DNA of 64,000 nt from Sorghum bicolor (Eukaryota; Streptophyta; Magnoliopsida; Poales; Poaceae): the NCBI RefSeq assembly GCF_000003195.3, contig NC_012871.2:49220345-49284344 (forward strand), given 5' to 3'. This document shows, piece by piece, positions 35,409-47,691 of the stretch. A model generated the notes under the pieces. It was not told where the DNA came from, made no database searches, and saw only the letters and a program-made list of their open reading frames with translations. Position 1 is the stretch's first letter; the number at the start of each line of letters is the position of its first letter. A program made the position numbers and the translations under genes.

Positions 35409-38400
35409 ATGGCAGAATGTCAGATACAAGACTGGAAGCACCAGCACCCTTCAGCTCCAGACTCAGTTAGTAGACATGAAGCATCGATACCAAGAACAAG
35501 GCAAAGGTAAAACTGATGACAACATATCATTTCTTTTTCTAGTATTTTGAGCTATGGAAACTTCTGTTGCATTACCCCAAGGACATTAGAATCCCGAATT
35601 GTGATTTGATCCCTATGATTTTTCCCGTGGAGATAAATTGAGTGAGGTTCTGTTTGTAAAAGCACCAATGAACTATATTTGTTACCAAACAATTTCCTTT
35701 TAACTGTTGATGCCAACAATCATCTGCTTAGTGCGACTCATTTCCCCTATCTCATTACCAGAAACATTTTTGGTCTATTAGCTCAGCGGGAGCTCTCACC
35801 TCGAACAAAAAACCAAGCGAAAAATCTTTGGACCAAACCTCCAAGACGTGATGCTTGTCCTGTTGAATTAAAATTTTGGGGCACTGATGCTCGGCATGAT
35901 CTCCTTTCTTGGTAAGTGATCCTTTTTCTTACCAAAACAAGTTGCATATTTATGAGTTGTTTTTATAAAGGCTTAAACTGTTTTCTTTACTTCTAATCGA
36001 TTTTGTCATCCTTTTTTGACCCTCTTTTCACAGGGCTGAATCAGAGTTCTTGCGTTGGTGGATTCCCAAATATTGCCCTCTTCTGCCTTCTTCGAAGGCA
36101 ACTATCGCAGCTGCATTTAGTCCAGATGGGAGAGTACTTGCATCCACACAGTAGGTTAATTAACTTGCTGAATGTATGATCTATAAATACCAAAGAACAT
36201 ATAGACTAACTTCGCTTTATTCCCAGCGGTGACCATACTGTCAAAATAATTGATTGCCAAACTGGGAAATGCTTGAATGTACTGTTTGGACATCAGCGCA
36301 CTCCATGGGTGGTACGTGATGTAATTCTTATTGTATTTTGTTTCCTTATGTGCTTAAACCACTTCTAAATAGATACTCAAATAGTAATTTGTTTGTAATG
36401 TGTTTTAGTGACCAACAGTTTAAACAATACTAAGTTACAGTTGTAAAAAAAACAGTTTAAACAATACTAGTTTGTCCTCTATGTTTTTATGCTGCATATT
36501 TTCTAAATTTATATTTTTAAAACAGGCGTAAGTGTCTCAGATTTGATGTATATGTTAAGGGAAACAATACATCTTGACAAACAATGACCAATAGATATAA
36601 AAAATGTGCAAGGGGCCTTTGAGGTCGTCGTCTTCCTCCAAAAACACACTGCTTGTTGGAAATTGAAACACGCACCGTTTGCTGGAGATTGAAAAATACA
36701 CTGCATATTTTCCATTTCACAACAAACTTACTACTTCAGGGAAGCATTATAAAGAGAAACTAGAGATTTGTTTCTCAATTTGAAAAGTATCATTTGTCAC
36801 AGACCAATATCATTCTGAGTATGTATGTATTAAAGTGGTTTTCTGTTGCAGGTTAGATTCCATCCTCAGCGTTCAGATATTCTTGCTAGTGGAAGTTTGG
36901 ATTGTGAAGTTCGTCTCTGGGATGCTAAAACATCTCGCTGCACTGCAGTACTAGCCTTCTGTAATCATTCTTGACAAGCCAATTGCCATAGTAACTTTTT
37001 CCCTATTTATGGGTATTTCTAAAGTAACACGCTCTAATTTTTATTAACATTTGTTTCACAGATAGGCCAATTGCATCAATTGCATTTCATGCAACAGGGG
37101 AGCTTCTGGCAGTTGCATCAGGTCACAAAGTGAGAACTGTGTTGAATTTACTATAGTATCTATATTTACTTGTTTCGCCATTAATTGTTAAAATGATATA
37201 TACTAATGTACAAACTATAAACACATTTTTCAGTTGTTTATATGGGACTGTAATAACCGACGTGAAACTTTGGAACCTCCAATCATACTAAAAACCCGTC
37301 GTTCACTGAGAGCTGTGCAGTTTCACCCCCATGGCGCGCCATATCTACTTACAGCAGAGGTCAATTTTTGTGTCCGCTACATCCACACTTTTCATAGTCT
37401 AAATGGTTGTGATGAAACTCATGGGTAGGTCCATTTACAGGTTCACAACCTTGATTCTGAAGATTCAACGATGACCCCTGCACTTCTGAGCAATTATTCC
37501 TTCAGAGACACACCTCTCCTTGGTGGTTCTGGGGTAGATAACTTGATTAGTGAACTATCGTACATGCATAATTTTGAGCAGGTTGGTGCTTCATCATCAG
37601 TTCCAGTCACTACTAGCAGTTTCGATGGGTCAAGGCTACATGATACCTCAGGCCATCATCTGACGACCTCTGTACCTGGTATTGGGAGTTCCCTTCTGGG
37701 TACTCATACTGCTGAAGCTGAAGCTCCTGCTATCTCATTAAGTGTTGGGGCAGAACAAACTACATCTCTGCTTGGTGGTGGCACCGAATTACCTTGTACG
37801 GTGAAGCTAAGAATATGGCGTCACAACATGAAGAATCCATTTATCGCATTAGGGCCTGAGGCATGCCTGTTGACAATTCCTCATGCTGTACTTTGCAGGT
37901 GCCAAATGTTCCTTCTTTCCCCCCTAAATGTTCTTGTGCATCATCACCACTAACTAGATCTTTTGATGTCCCTTCTTAATGTATAACGTATTTGATGCAC
38001 TAGACACAAAGGCTGATTCTTTACTCTTTTTTCATGCTAATTCTGAACTGCTACATACTGTTGTTGGCAATCAACTTCTATATGTTTGGTTACACCAGAA
38101 AACAGTAACAGCTACAATTTGTATCATTTGGCTGTGTTGGTAATATTGTGTAGCACTTATATCATCTTTGCTAGATTTCTATTGCAGCTGAAGTTTGAGA
38201 CTTATTTACTTACTTGAAGTTTCTGTTAAATTTTCTGCAGCGAAATGGGTACCCATTTTTCCCCTTGTGGGCGATTTTTTGTTGCTTGTGTTGCATGTGT
38301 GCTGCCACAGAGAGATGGTGACCATGGAACTCAATTGCATGAACATTATGATTCTGCTGGGGCTGGAACATCACCAACTCGCCACACCCTTCCGTCTCGT

Positions 38401-40085
38401 CAAATTATATATGAGCTTCGGGTTTATTCTCTTGAAGACGCAACGTTAGTTTGCTTGCTGTTTTTTCCCCCATCAGATAACCTTTATCTAGCTTTCATTG
38501 CAAATGGACCAATAATAAATATTTTGTTACACCCATATAGATTTGGAACAGTTCTTGCATCTAGAGCAATAAAGGCTGCTCACTGCTTAACTTCCATCCA
38601 GGTTATTTTCCTTGAACCTTTGTTTTTCGGGGTTGTGTTATTGTTTTATTTACGAGGTGTGCTTGTTTGAAGAGGCAAGGCAAATGTGTTCCTATTGATT
38701 CCTTTCTAGGGCAATGTAGGCAGCTCACCGGCAAACTGCACTTTTGTCCAGTTTAAATTTGCTATCATTTATTTTTTAGGTTGTTTATTTTACTTATCTA
38801 CCATTTGTTTTTTATAGGCAGCAAACTGCATATTTGTCCAGTTTGCCATGTATTTTTTTAGCAACAAATATTGAGTTCTCATCTCTTCTTTTCTGAGAGC
38901 AACTAAATCGTGTTGGGTGATTATATATCAATTATGTGGACTCAGTGAATCAATCTGTAACTGATACCGTTAGCGTTGGAGCAATGCAGTATAGATTTTA
39001 TATGTTATACAAATCTGCAGTTCTGATTATTTAATTTGGATGTACGTGAGTGAATATTGTTTTTTTTCCTGTGTTGTAATATTTTTCATACACTGCAGTT
39101 TTCACCCACATCAGAACACATACTATTGGCATATGGTCGGCAACATAGTTCACTGTTGAGGACCATTTTCATCAGTGGGGAGACCAGAGTTCCTATGTAC
39201 ACAGTCTTGGAGGTATATATGGTTAACTTCCTCTAAACCATATGTTGCTTACTAACTATTACTGCTGTTCCAAATTATATGTCATTTTATCTTTGTCCTA
39301 AGTCTAAATTTGAACATTTTTTTTAGAAAAATGCACCAACATCTGCAACATCATATTAGTTTTGCATTTATTTGAGCTTGTAAATGTAAATAGATTTTTC
39401 TAAAAACTTGGTCAAAGTTAGTGAAGCTTGACTTAGGACGAAGCTAAAGTGACCTATAATTTGGAACAACGGGACTAACCAACAACAGCAGCAAAGCTTT
39501 TTTTGTTCCTAGCAAGTTGTGTTAAGCATGTTGATTACTAACTAATAAGTATATGAATTAATAATCTGTTATGGAATATCTGACCAAACTGCTCTCATAG
39601 TACCTATTTACGACACTTGAAAATAGATGCACTTTATTCATTGTAATTTACATTTCAGTACAACCTAGTGGTTTGAGAATCTAAGTATTAGTACAACCTA
39701 GTAATTTACATTTCAGTACAACCTAGTGGTTGAAAATAGATGCACTTTATTCATTGTAATTTACATTCCAGTACCACCTAGTGGTTTGAGAATCTAAGTA
39801 TTAGTATCATTGTTGTTCTCCACTACCATAGGTGTATCGAGTTTCAGACATGGAGCTTGTAAGAGTTCTTCCTAGTGCTGGAGAAGAAGTCAATGCTGCA
39901 TGTTTTCATCCTTCCCCTGGATCAGGTCTTGTTTATGGGACTAAGGTGAGTAGCAAGTTAAGATCAGCTACAAAAATGGAATAAATATATGCTCTGCTGA
40001 TGCTTCTGGTGTACAACAGCAAGGAAAGGTTAGGTTTCTTCAGCATCATGGTGCAGTATCCACTCGCTGGGGAGAATGTTCATGA
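35409..40085 (+). CDS. WD40-repeat protein, AMBRA1-like family
   Basis: Exons 35409-35506, 35762-35911, 36034-36150, 36227-36311, 36852-36960, 37062-37129, 37234-37359, 37441-37898, 38241-38444, 38541-38601, 39099-39212, 39832-39945, 40020-40085; all GT-AG, in phase, 1,770 nt, 589 aa. N-terminal part has RNIFGLLAQRELSPRTKNQA and LKFWGTDARHDLLSW. WD repeats follow: TIAAAFSPDGRVLASTHGDH-TVKIID, VRFHPQRSDILASGSLD-EVRLWD, SIAFHATGELLAVASGHK-LFIWD and LRAVQFHPHGAPYLLTAE. A low-complexity Ser/Thr region fills exon 8, and C-terminal beta repeats include THFSPCGRFFVACVA. It matches the plant family annotated as transducin/WD40 or 'activating molecule in BECN1-regulated autophagy protein 1-like', probable CUL4-DDB1 substrate receptors. 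The last exon may be frameshifted: the +1 frame gives ENVHE just before a GT. Confidence 0.85.
39266..39474. mobile_element. Stowaway-like MITE in intron 11 of the WD40 gene
   Basis: TTCCAAATTATATGTCATTTTA on the left mirrored by AAAGTGACCTATAATTTGGAA on the right, a common grass Stowaway type. The intron also has direct repeats of a CAGTACAACCTAGTGGTT block between 39655 and 39800. Confidence 0.6.
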
Positions 40086-40183
40086 GGTATTACTTTCCTA
40101 CCATTGAAGGTTTATTTGGATTAACTACTCCGCATGGGGACTTGGGGGGATAGTTAGTTTGAGTCCAATGCCCATCAGGACTA

Positions 40184-41476
40184 CTCCCTCTGTCCGTAAA
40201 AAAAGAGTCATTCTCGCTTCCCAAAATGTCAACAACTTTTAACATTGACCAATACTAAAATTTATGGAATATAATTAGTACCGTTAGGTAGATCGTTGAA
40301 TATCCTTTCATTTTTTTAGATAATGGATAAAATATCCGGTTTCATCTATCCGTAGATAGAATCAGACCAATTATTACAACGACCAACTGACACAAGTTCG
40401 GCTGTACAAATAACAGCCCCTCATATGACCACTGGAAAAGGGAAATAGTCCTGTCTTTGTGCGAGCCATCCGTTGGAACTATAAAAAGCTAGAGCCAACG
40501 TCTCGAGGTGAACTGCTGCGGAGATAAGATGATCTTTGAGATCTTCATGCCGCTGCAAGCTCGCCCATTGGCGTAGCCAGTGAGTTCCTCTGAAGAGTAC
40601 CTGCAAAAGAGATTTAGGTTTGCATTTATCAAAAACTATTGCATTCCGTGTTAGCCATATAGCCCACAATAAAGCTGATGCTGCTGTTAATAACAATGTA
40701 TTATATTTTTTATTACTTGATTTCGACCAAGACTCGAACAAGTCTCTGACACTAGTGGGTGGTACAATACCAAAAAGAATATGAATAGAGCGCCACAAGA
40801 ACTTGGCGTAGAAGCAATCCAAAAAAAGATGTTGAATTGTTTCTGGGAGATGACAGAGACAACAAGACTTGTCTCCATGCCAATTCCTCCTAGCTAAGTT
40901 ATCTTTAGTTAAAGTTACTCCTCTCTTTAAGTACCACATAAAGACTTTTATCTTCATTGGTAACTTTGTACGCCAAATATCCTGTGGAACTCGCTCCCCA
41001 TTGTTAATTAAAGCAGCATACATGGACTTGACTATAAAGGCTCCCGAATCCTTTAAATTCCACACAAACACATCTCGTTCCTCCATTAAATTAACCTGTT
41101 GTAAAGAAGCGACAATTAGCTGCCAGTTTTCTAAATTTCTTCCCATCAAATTCCTCCGAAAGGAGATATTTAGATTAGGAGAACTCAGCACTGTCGCAAT
41201 TGAGTCTTGTTTTCTTCTTACAATATTAAACAGTGCAGGGAACTTGTCTTTAAGTGGTTTGTTGCCCAGCCAAGCATCAACCCAAAATCTCGTTTGGGTA
41301 CCATCTTTGACATTGAAATGTCCTAAACCTAAAAAGCTATCTTTTACATTCATAAGACTTTTCTAAACTTATTTGGAGACATAAATAGTACATGCATTTT
41401 CTACAAATCTAGTCAAAGTTGAGAAAGTTTGACCATCACGATTCCCATAGTGACTCTTTTTTAGGGACAGAGGGAG
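40184..41476. mobile_element. Stowaway MITE split by a LINE fragment
   Basis: CTCCCTCTGTCCGTAAAAAA at 40184 and TTTTTTAGGGACAGAGGGAG ending 41476 are inverted, with TA on both sides. A normal Stowaway of about 250 bp appears interrupted by about 1 kb of LINE sequence between roughly 40310 and 41375. Confidence 0.7.
40421..41353 (-). pseudogene. LINE (L1-type) C-terminal region with zf-RVT domain
   Basis: 310-codon open frame on the minus strand: FWVDAWLGNKPLKDKFPALF, FVWNLKDSGAFIVKSMYAAL, IWRTKLPMKIKVFMWYLKRG and the zinc-binding CCLCHLPETIQHLFLDC. This is the reverse transcriptase zinc-binding domain found after the RT in plant L1 elements; the RT itself is absent, as expected for a 5'-truncated insertion. 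It ends STOP at 40421. The long open frame suggests a fairly young copy. Confidence 0.85.
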
Positions 41477-41478
41477 TA

Positions 41479-42794
41479 TGATATGTACTTAGTTTGAATC
41501 TTGTCATAATTAGACAGAGTGCACTTCGCATTGGATCTTGATTAGCCAGGCTCCTTTTATTCCCTGTATGTAGTCTGGCAGTGTGAGTTATAAATAGAAA
41601 ATGGCATTCAGATATCTATAGACGACCTTTTAGTTGTTTCACTGTTGCCAATTTACTGTTTGCAAGGATTGCAGTTTGCTACTAGGCTGGTACAGTAGTT
41701 TGACTTCATAGTACATTTCGCAGGATTGAACACTAAACATTGTTTCTCTATTATAATGTTCAATTGTTCAATAACAAGAAACTAAAAACTGGGGTTCTAA
41801 GATATGCAGCCAAGCTCTTGTCAGGAGGGGTTCCACTAGGTCTATCTTCTCGGATAACAATAACACTTATTTCAAGTACACAAGCACAAGCATACTAAGT
41901 TGATCTTAAGCTAGTTATGGTTGAGGCTGAAGACTTCATAGTCTGCTTGTGTTTGCCCAAGCTCATTCTTGTAGTAGCCTTGATCTTTACATCTTTACCA
42001 TGCCCTGAAGTCCTGAACGCTCATTATTGCAACATGCTACTATTGCAGTATAATTTTTGGATTTTAATTGCTAGCATTGATCCACTCGAGATAACTTTCT
42101 GTTTCTTTGTTTGTCATTTTAGATTTAGAGCATGTGCTTTAAATGCAGTTCTGGACATATTAACTGAATCTCAGCATCACATTCTTATGTTGCTGAATCC
42201 TATCTTGATTGTGGCTTCTGCAACATCCTGGAAGAGGTTCCCTCTGTTCTTCTTTTATATGTTCATGTTCCAATTATGCTTGTACATATGTGGAAACAGA
42301 ATGCCCAGGTTCTGGTTGTCACACAATTAGATGCTTTAATCTTCCATCGCTTACAAGTAGTTAATGTTCTATTTTATTCCAATGGCAAGCCTTGGATATA
42401 ATCATGGTATCGGCTGGACAAGCATTTCCTTAAGGTTGCCATGCTCCCAGGCCATCATGAGTTGAACTGTTAGTTCAGTGCACTATTTAAATTCTGTTCT
42501 AGCGGTTTATTGCAAATTGTTGTAGAGCTTTAAATTAGAAAAAATCAATGTTGAGTGCCACTAATTATGTAGCTGTGTACAATTAACATCTTATATGGTG
42601 CATATGTTTAATGCTTAGGACCTAGGCATCATGAAGGGAGATTCGCAGTGCGAATTGTTTCAAACTTTATATCAAAATATCCAGAATAATATTATGTCTC
42701 ATAAAACAAAAGTTGGAGACCTGCAAAACTCAATATCTATATGGCAGACAAAGGAAAATGTCATCAGTAGCTTTGAAACTTTAGCTAGATTTTA
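41479..42794. other. Noncoding, possible 3' UTR intron of the WD40 gene
   Basis: AT-rich with short open frames only. I recognise no protein, RNA gene or element here. Confidence 0.4.
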
Positions 42795-43037
42795 CTCCCT
42801 CTAGTCACAAATGACTTTGGATATTGACATGGTCTCCAAGGCACGAATTTGACTACTTTTTGTTACAAACTATTTATAAAATATGGAAAAAGTATATATT
42901 TGTGAAACCCTGTTTCAAGAAAAATCTAGTGGTATCATTTTTCAAATATCCGAACTCAAAACAAGGTAATATGTGATCAAAGATTAGAGTTGTTGGTTTA
43001 AGACACCTCCAAGATGCCACTTTGTGACTTCAGGGAG
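42795..43037. mobile_element. Stowaway-like MITE
   Basis: 243 bp, CTCCCTCTAGTCACAAATGAC to CACTTTGTGACTTCAGGGAG, flanked by TA at 42793-42794 and 43038-43039. Confidence 0.75.
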
Positions 43038-43060
43038 TATTAGAATTTTTTTTTTACTTT

Positions 43061-43438
43061 GAGCAACTCCTACCCACCTCCTAAACAAGTCCCTATTCTA
43101 AATCTAGGGACTTGATCCAAAAAAAATCAATTCCAACCCACCTCCTACTTGGGCTCCCATTTTCCATGCCCTCCCAAATTATAGTTTCAGCCCCTCACAT
43201 TTAAAACTCCCCTATCCAGTAGGTCACATCCACTTTCCTCTCCCCAACCATAAATCAAGACAAGAATTACAAATGGAGTTGATGTAGGATTTGTCAATGA
43301 CAGGTGGGTCCCATGTGAGATAAGGACTTGGTCTGTTTTTTCTATTGGAGTTCGGTCTTAATTTGAGCCCCTACTTTTTTATCATAGACTATAAATAAAA
43401 GTTTAAGGGCTTAATTTAGGGACTTGGGCTGGAGTTGC
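43061..43438. mobile_element. MITE with GAGCAACTCC ends
   Basis: GAGCAACTCCTACCCACCTCC on the left, GGGACTTGGGCTGGAGTTGCT on the right. An inner block (AAATCTAGGGACTTG) is also repeated in inverted form. Target duplication unclear. Confidence 0.55.
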
Positions 43439-43673
43439 TTACATCGACTATATTTGTATGTACATTGACTATGTGTCTATGCCAACTTTTTAATGGTAAA
43501 CTTTAGTAATATAGTGGGTTTACGAAGGTTAGCACCGTTAGAGGGGTTTGAATTGTATGTTTATTTGTTAAAGGTTTGTCAACTGTCGACCCTACACATA
43601 AACTAATTTCAATGGCTGTTCCTTTGAAATGGTTTTTGCTTTTTTTGCTGAAGGTGGTTGAATGTTATTACAG

Positions 43674-44035
43674 GAACTTATGCTCAACTGAGACCATACT
43701 TTCATCTATCTCCAAGACCGAGAGGGCCTAACGGGAAACATCAGATTTCAGCCTCCAATTACTCTGATTAACGAGCCAGTCTTTGCAATACGGGCAACGA
43801 GGGCTAGTATTTTAGGTGCAGTGCAGTTAACGTGTGTAAGAAGCCCTGTCTGTTGAGAAAATGGACAAGAAATCGCAGCCTCATCCAGCATGAATTACCA
43901 ACAATGGTTGACTACTTGTACAAGGAGACCCTAAAGGATACGGGTCGCCTGTATGAATATGGATGCGAGCCATATACCGACGCCTGGCCTCCCAAAGATG
44001 TGATGTGTGCTTTGCTTAGTTCGATGATATGATAT
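43674..44035 (+). other. Possible 3' terminal exon or UTR of the WD40 gene
   Basis: A good acceptor (TTATTACAG) ends at 43673. Sequence after it is less AT-rich than around it. One frame begins with the codons for TYAQLRP, a faint echo of the TYALEC end I recall for this family. No protein family is seen in the 66-codon frame at 43832-44032. If the donor at 40087 (GAG|GTATTA) is used, the intron would be about 3.6 kb and hold the Stowaway/LINE insertions. Confidence 0.3.
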
Positions 44036-44884
44036 TTTGTTTTTGAAACTGTTACCATTTTGTTCTTGTATACAAGGCTGCGAGTAAATGTATTTGATGG
44101 AAGGGAGCGCCGCCCCAAGCGCTCTCGTCTTAAACAATTGTCTGAGTGAAGCGAGGGCAGGGATGGGCATTCTTCCCCTTGGGGAAGGTTGTCTATACCA
44201 AGCGAATTGAGTGAGGCAGAGTGAGCTGTAGTTGACCGTAGACAGATTAGCTGCGCGTGTGAGTAATAAAGAACATGTATGCATGCGCGTGTAGGAACAT
44301 AAATCTGGTGGGAACATACGCATCCATGTATGTACGCATATGTGCGTGCACGCATGCATTTCTCCGAAGGAGAAATTGACAAAACAACAGGCTGTTAGAA
44401 CATGTGCTGCTATTAAAACATGCGCTGTACAGCCCTACTGGTATGACATTCCCACACACAGGGGAAGGAGCGTTCAAACTCTGAAAATCACCATTTGCGA
44501 CCATTTTCACATGTCACCCTATCTCCTGCTGGGCAATTCATCAAACTTGGGATCTCATGTGCACTGCAGATTCTAAAAAATATGGAAGATATTGCCGCTA
44601 CATTCTTTGATAAGTGTTAACTGAAACAATGTTGGGTATGTCAAGTATTTTTCAATAGTTCTATATTATTCCATCTATTTCAAATTACAAGACGTTTGGT
44701 TTTTCTATATACATTTTTTTCTGAGTAGAATGTATATTTGCTGCTGGACATCTTAATATCAAAATTGCAAATAACTTTTAATGTAAAAACTTACTTGCTA
44801 GGTTCTATCATATCTTAATCGGAAGGTATAGACATAATTTTTATTTAGTTTCCGGATTGAATAGATATGAGGTTAAGGAGCTTA
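44036..44884. other. Intergenic; alternating purine-pyrimidine tract
   Basis: No gene. 44325-44359 is 35 bases of unbroken pyrimidine-purine alternation (CATGTATGTACGCATATGTG, then CGTGCACGCATGCAT), a sequence able to form Z-DNA. Confidence 0.6.
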
Positions 44885-45054
44885 GGTCTTGTTTGGTCAG
44901 GCTCCTCCTTGCCTCTAGTTTCCTCCTTTGGAGAAACTGTTTAGAAATTGTTTTTCACCGTAAAACGGAGGAGTTGAGTCGTTTTGGTTGTGACTCCTCC
45001 AAAATTCAGCTCCTTTGTAGGAGCCCCTCAAAAAGAGCCCCGCCAAACACTCTC
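44885..45054. mobile_element. Tourist-like MITE
   Basis: 170 bp, GGTCTTGTTTGGTCAGGCTC to GAGCCCCGCCAAACACTCTC, with TTA at 44882-44884 and 45055-45057. Confidence 0.7.
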
Positions 45055-45057
45055 TTA

Positions 45058-45765
45058 GTATGTCATGAACTATGATGAGTGAATCAATGATCCAATTTTT
45101 TTCTATCAAGGGCTCTAACAAAAACTGAGATAAAGGGTGTGTTAGTAACATAACTAAATGATGTGTATCATTCGTTAAAATATTTTACTCATTATTTACT
45201 GTGCTCTAACAAACTATTACTTTATAAAATTATGAGGTATTATAGACATTTTGCAAGAATAATCGAATCCCTCCTATCTGATATTAATAAACATTGGAAT
45301 ATGTGGAAAAAAAACACAAAGCACTATGCTGGTCTCTTTGGTTAGTCATCTCTATATTCTGCAGCCCTAGATCTAGTCTTTTACTTTTAAAAGTTGAAGG
45401 AGCCATGACTTTACTTTTAGAGTTTGTGGATCAAGGATTATCTGGGGAAAGTTCAAGAAGCTATGGTGCACGTAACACATTTCCTACAGTGATTTCTAGG
45501 GTTTTATAAAAAAATCATTCCTAAAAGGCTAGTATCAATAGAGATTTCATGTCACCGTAGTTTCATGACTCTCGTGTGTTAAAAATAGTGTAGACAAAAG
45601 TTACATGCCCATGAAACTCATTTCATTCCATGAAACATTTAGCATATCTCTCTTCATCGATGCTATACCACATCAACTTATTTAATATCCACAAAGTTAA
45701 ACCTCTAATAAAACTAGCCTAAATACATTTCTTTCCCTCTCATTGTTTTCCCCTTCTCTAGCGAT
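45058..45765. other. Intergenic, nothing recognised
   Basis: AT-rich sequence with short open frames only. Confidence 0.4.
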
Positions 45766-46362
45766 CACTACTATAGAATGAGGCATTGGTCGATGCCCAA
45801 AATCATCAAAAACCTCGGCCTTTTTGCGGCCCGGGGTTAAAAGCCCCTTTAACACCGGTTCGTAACACGAACCGGTGCTAAAGGGTTCTACCCAATGGCT
45901 ACTGATAGGTGCTGTTGGGGCAGGGACCCTTTAGCACCGGTTCGTGTTACCAACCGGTGCTAAAGGGTCCCTTTTAGCACCGGCCAGTGCCACGGGCCGA
46001 GACAGAGCCTTTAGCACCGATTTTTAACATAAACCGGTGCTAAAGAGTCCCCTTTAGCACCGGTTTGTGTTCTGAACCGGTGCTAAACGTCCGGTTTATA
46101 GGCCGGCTACCTCCTTCTCTCTGCCCATTTGAAACCGAGAGCATCATTATTGTTCTTGGAGCTTCTTCTTGCTTGTTCTTCATTTGTTCTTCATCTCCGA
46201 CGCCCATCGTTGATCTTCTTCGACTCCGTCATCGTCTCTTCGTGCTTGGAAGTGACTAACTTTAGCCTTTCTTGTCTTTTTCATGTTGTTTTTGGCTTGT
46301 GATGTTCCCATCATTTTTAGCTCAAATCCACTTTGTTTTTTTGAATCATTTACATGAATTAG
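45766..46362 (+). mobile_element. CACTA transposon 5' end with subterminal repeats
   Basis: CACTACTATAGAATGAGG at 45766 is a CACTA terminus. From 45850 to 46090 it has repeated GGTGCTAAAGGG and CTTTAGCACCGGTT units in both orientations, the subterminal binding sites typical of En/Spm elements, then a 5' leader-like region. The 3' terminus is not found; the element is cut up by a simple repeat and another element. Confidence 0.75.
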
Positions 46363-46365
46363 TAT

Positions 46366-46367
<2 letters not shown>

Positions 46368-46406
<39 letters not shown>
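46368..46406. repeat. AT dinucleotide microsatellite
   Basis: About 19 AT units, ending exactly at the left terminus of the long inverted-repeat element. A second short TA run lies at 47227-47248, just past that element's right end. Confidence 0.9.
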
Positions 46407-46409
<3 letters not shown>

Positions 46410-47206
46410 AAATACACTAGCGGCCCTTTAACTTGTCGCCCTGTGCCACTTTGGTCCATGAACTTGCAAACGCGAAAAAATGCCCCCTGAACTTGTCGAT
46501 CCGTGCCACTTTGATCCATGAACATGTAAATACGAGAATAACACCGGCTGCATAGCACTGTTCTGCCACGTGGCCGCCTCTGGTAGGCCATGCATGGCAC
46601 CGTTTATGGTGATGATGTCAGCACTTCTTTTTAAATTTACGAAATTGATATATTTTTATTCGTAGCGCCAAATATATTAAATAATATATCAATTTTAATC
46701 GCCTCGTCGAGCTCTTTCTATTGGTGTACTCCGTTTTGTTGTTTGAGATAGTTTTATTTAAACATTTTGTACAGGTTGATATCATCATAAAACATCTATA
46801 AATCAATTTTTAAAATTTTTCAATATTTATTTTGGCCTACAAAAAATCATAAAAGTTGCATTATTAATTAAAAGAGATAATTTTAAAACAACCAAAAATT
46901 ATTAATGCTTGTTTTAAAATTGATACATTATTTGATATATTTAGCGCTACGAATAAAAATATATCAATTTCGTAAATTTAAAAAGAAGTGCTGACATCAT
47001 CACCATAAACGGTGCCATACATGGCCTACCAGAGGTGGCCACGTGGCAGAACAGTGCCATGCAGCCGGTGTTATTCTCGTATTTGCATGTTCATGGATCA
47101 AAGTGGCACGGATCGACAAGTTCAGGGGACACTTTTTCGCGTTTGCAAGTTCATGAACCAAAGTGGCACAGGGCGACAAGTTAAAGGACCGCCAGTGTAT
47201 TTTACT
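46406..47206. mobile_element. Long inverted-repeat DNA element (MULE/foldback-like)
   Basis: 801 bp. The left arm 46406-46698 and right arm 46914-47206 are inverted copies of about 293 bp with a few mismatches, starting AGTAAAATACACTAGCGG. Only about 215 bp lie between. No transposase. Long arms suggest a Mutator-like or foldback element; I found no clear target duplication because the left flank is an AT repeat. Confidence 0.75.
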
Positions 47207-47520
47207 CATATTATATCATATTTCATGGTTGACCTATATATATATATATCATATTTCATGGTTGACCTAGTATTAATGTAGTTTGCAAGAATGAATTATA
47301 GTATCTTTTTATGATCTTAGAAAGTAGGATAGTTCAAATTAATTGGTTTATTAATATCACTTGATTTATTTTTATTACTACATAATGTCCATTGTATAAT
47401 TTAGAAGATTTGTTGAAGTAACTAGACAAATAAAGGATATTATTAGGTTCTTCTTTAATCATACATGTTTACTAGTAAATGTGGAATTTATAATTGTTTA
47501 AAAATTGAGTATGGATAGTA

Positions 47521-47691
47521 GATGGCAACCGTGACCGGGTCTTGGTCTCTCAACGGGTTCAAAAGCGATACCGGCCGGAACTCCCTCTCATTACTTGTGG
47601 CAAGTGTGGGCAGAAAATTGTGATGGAGTACAAAGTGTCGAAAGAGGGAGTAAACAAGGATCGTATATTCTACAAGTGTCCGAATCGTAAT
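47521..47691 (+). pseudogene. GRF-type zinc-finger exon, CACTA-associated
   Basis: Frame reads RPELPLITCGKCGQKIVMEY, then NKDRIFYKCPNRN up to a GTGAGT donor at 47692. The C-x2-C and YKCP spacing is that of the GRF zinc finger. Short GRF genes of this kind often lie in or near CACTA elements in grasses, so it probably belongs to the element starting at 45766. No ATG in this frame directly upstream and no second exon recognised, so it is likely a remnant. Confidence 0.6.

Noticed and set aside
37471..37953. A 160-codon single-exon gene
   Set aside because: It is exon 8 of the WD40 gene read past its splice donor at 37899.
43832..44032. A separate 66-codon gene
   Set aside because: No family recognised and no good promoter; more likely part of a 3' UTR exon of the WD40 gene.
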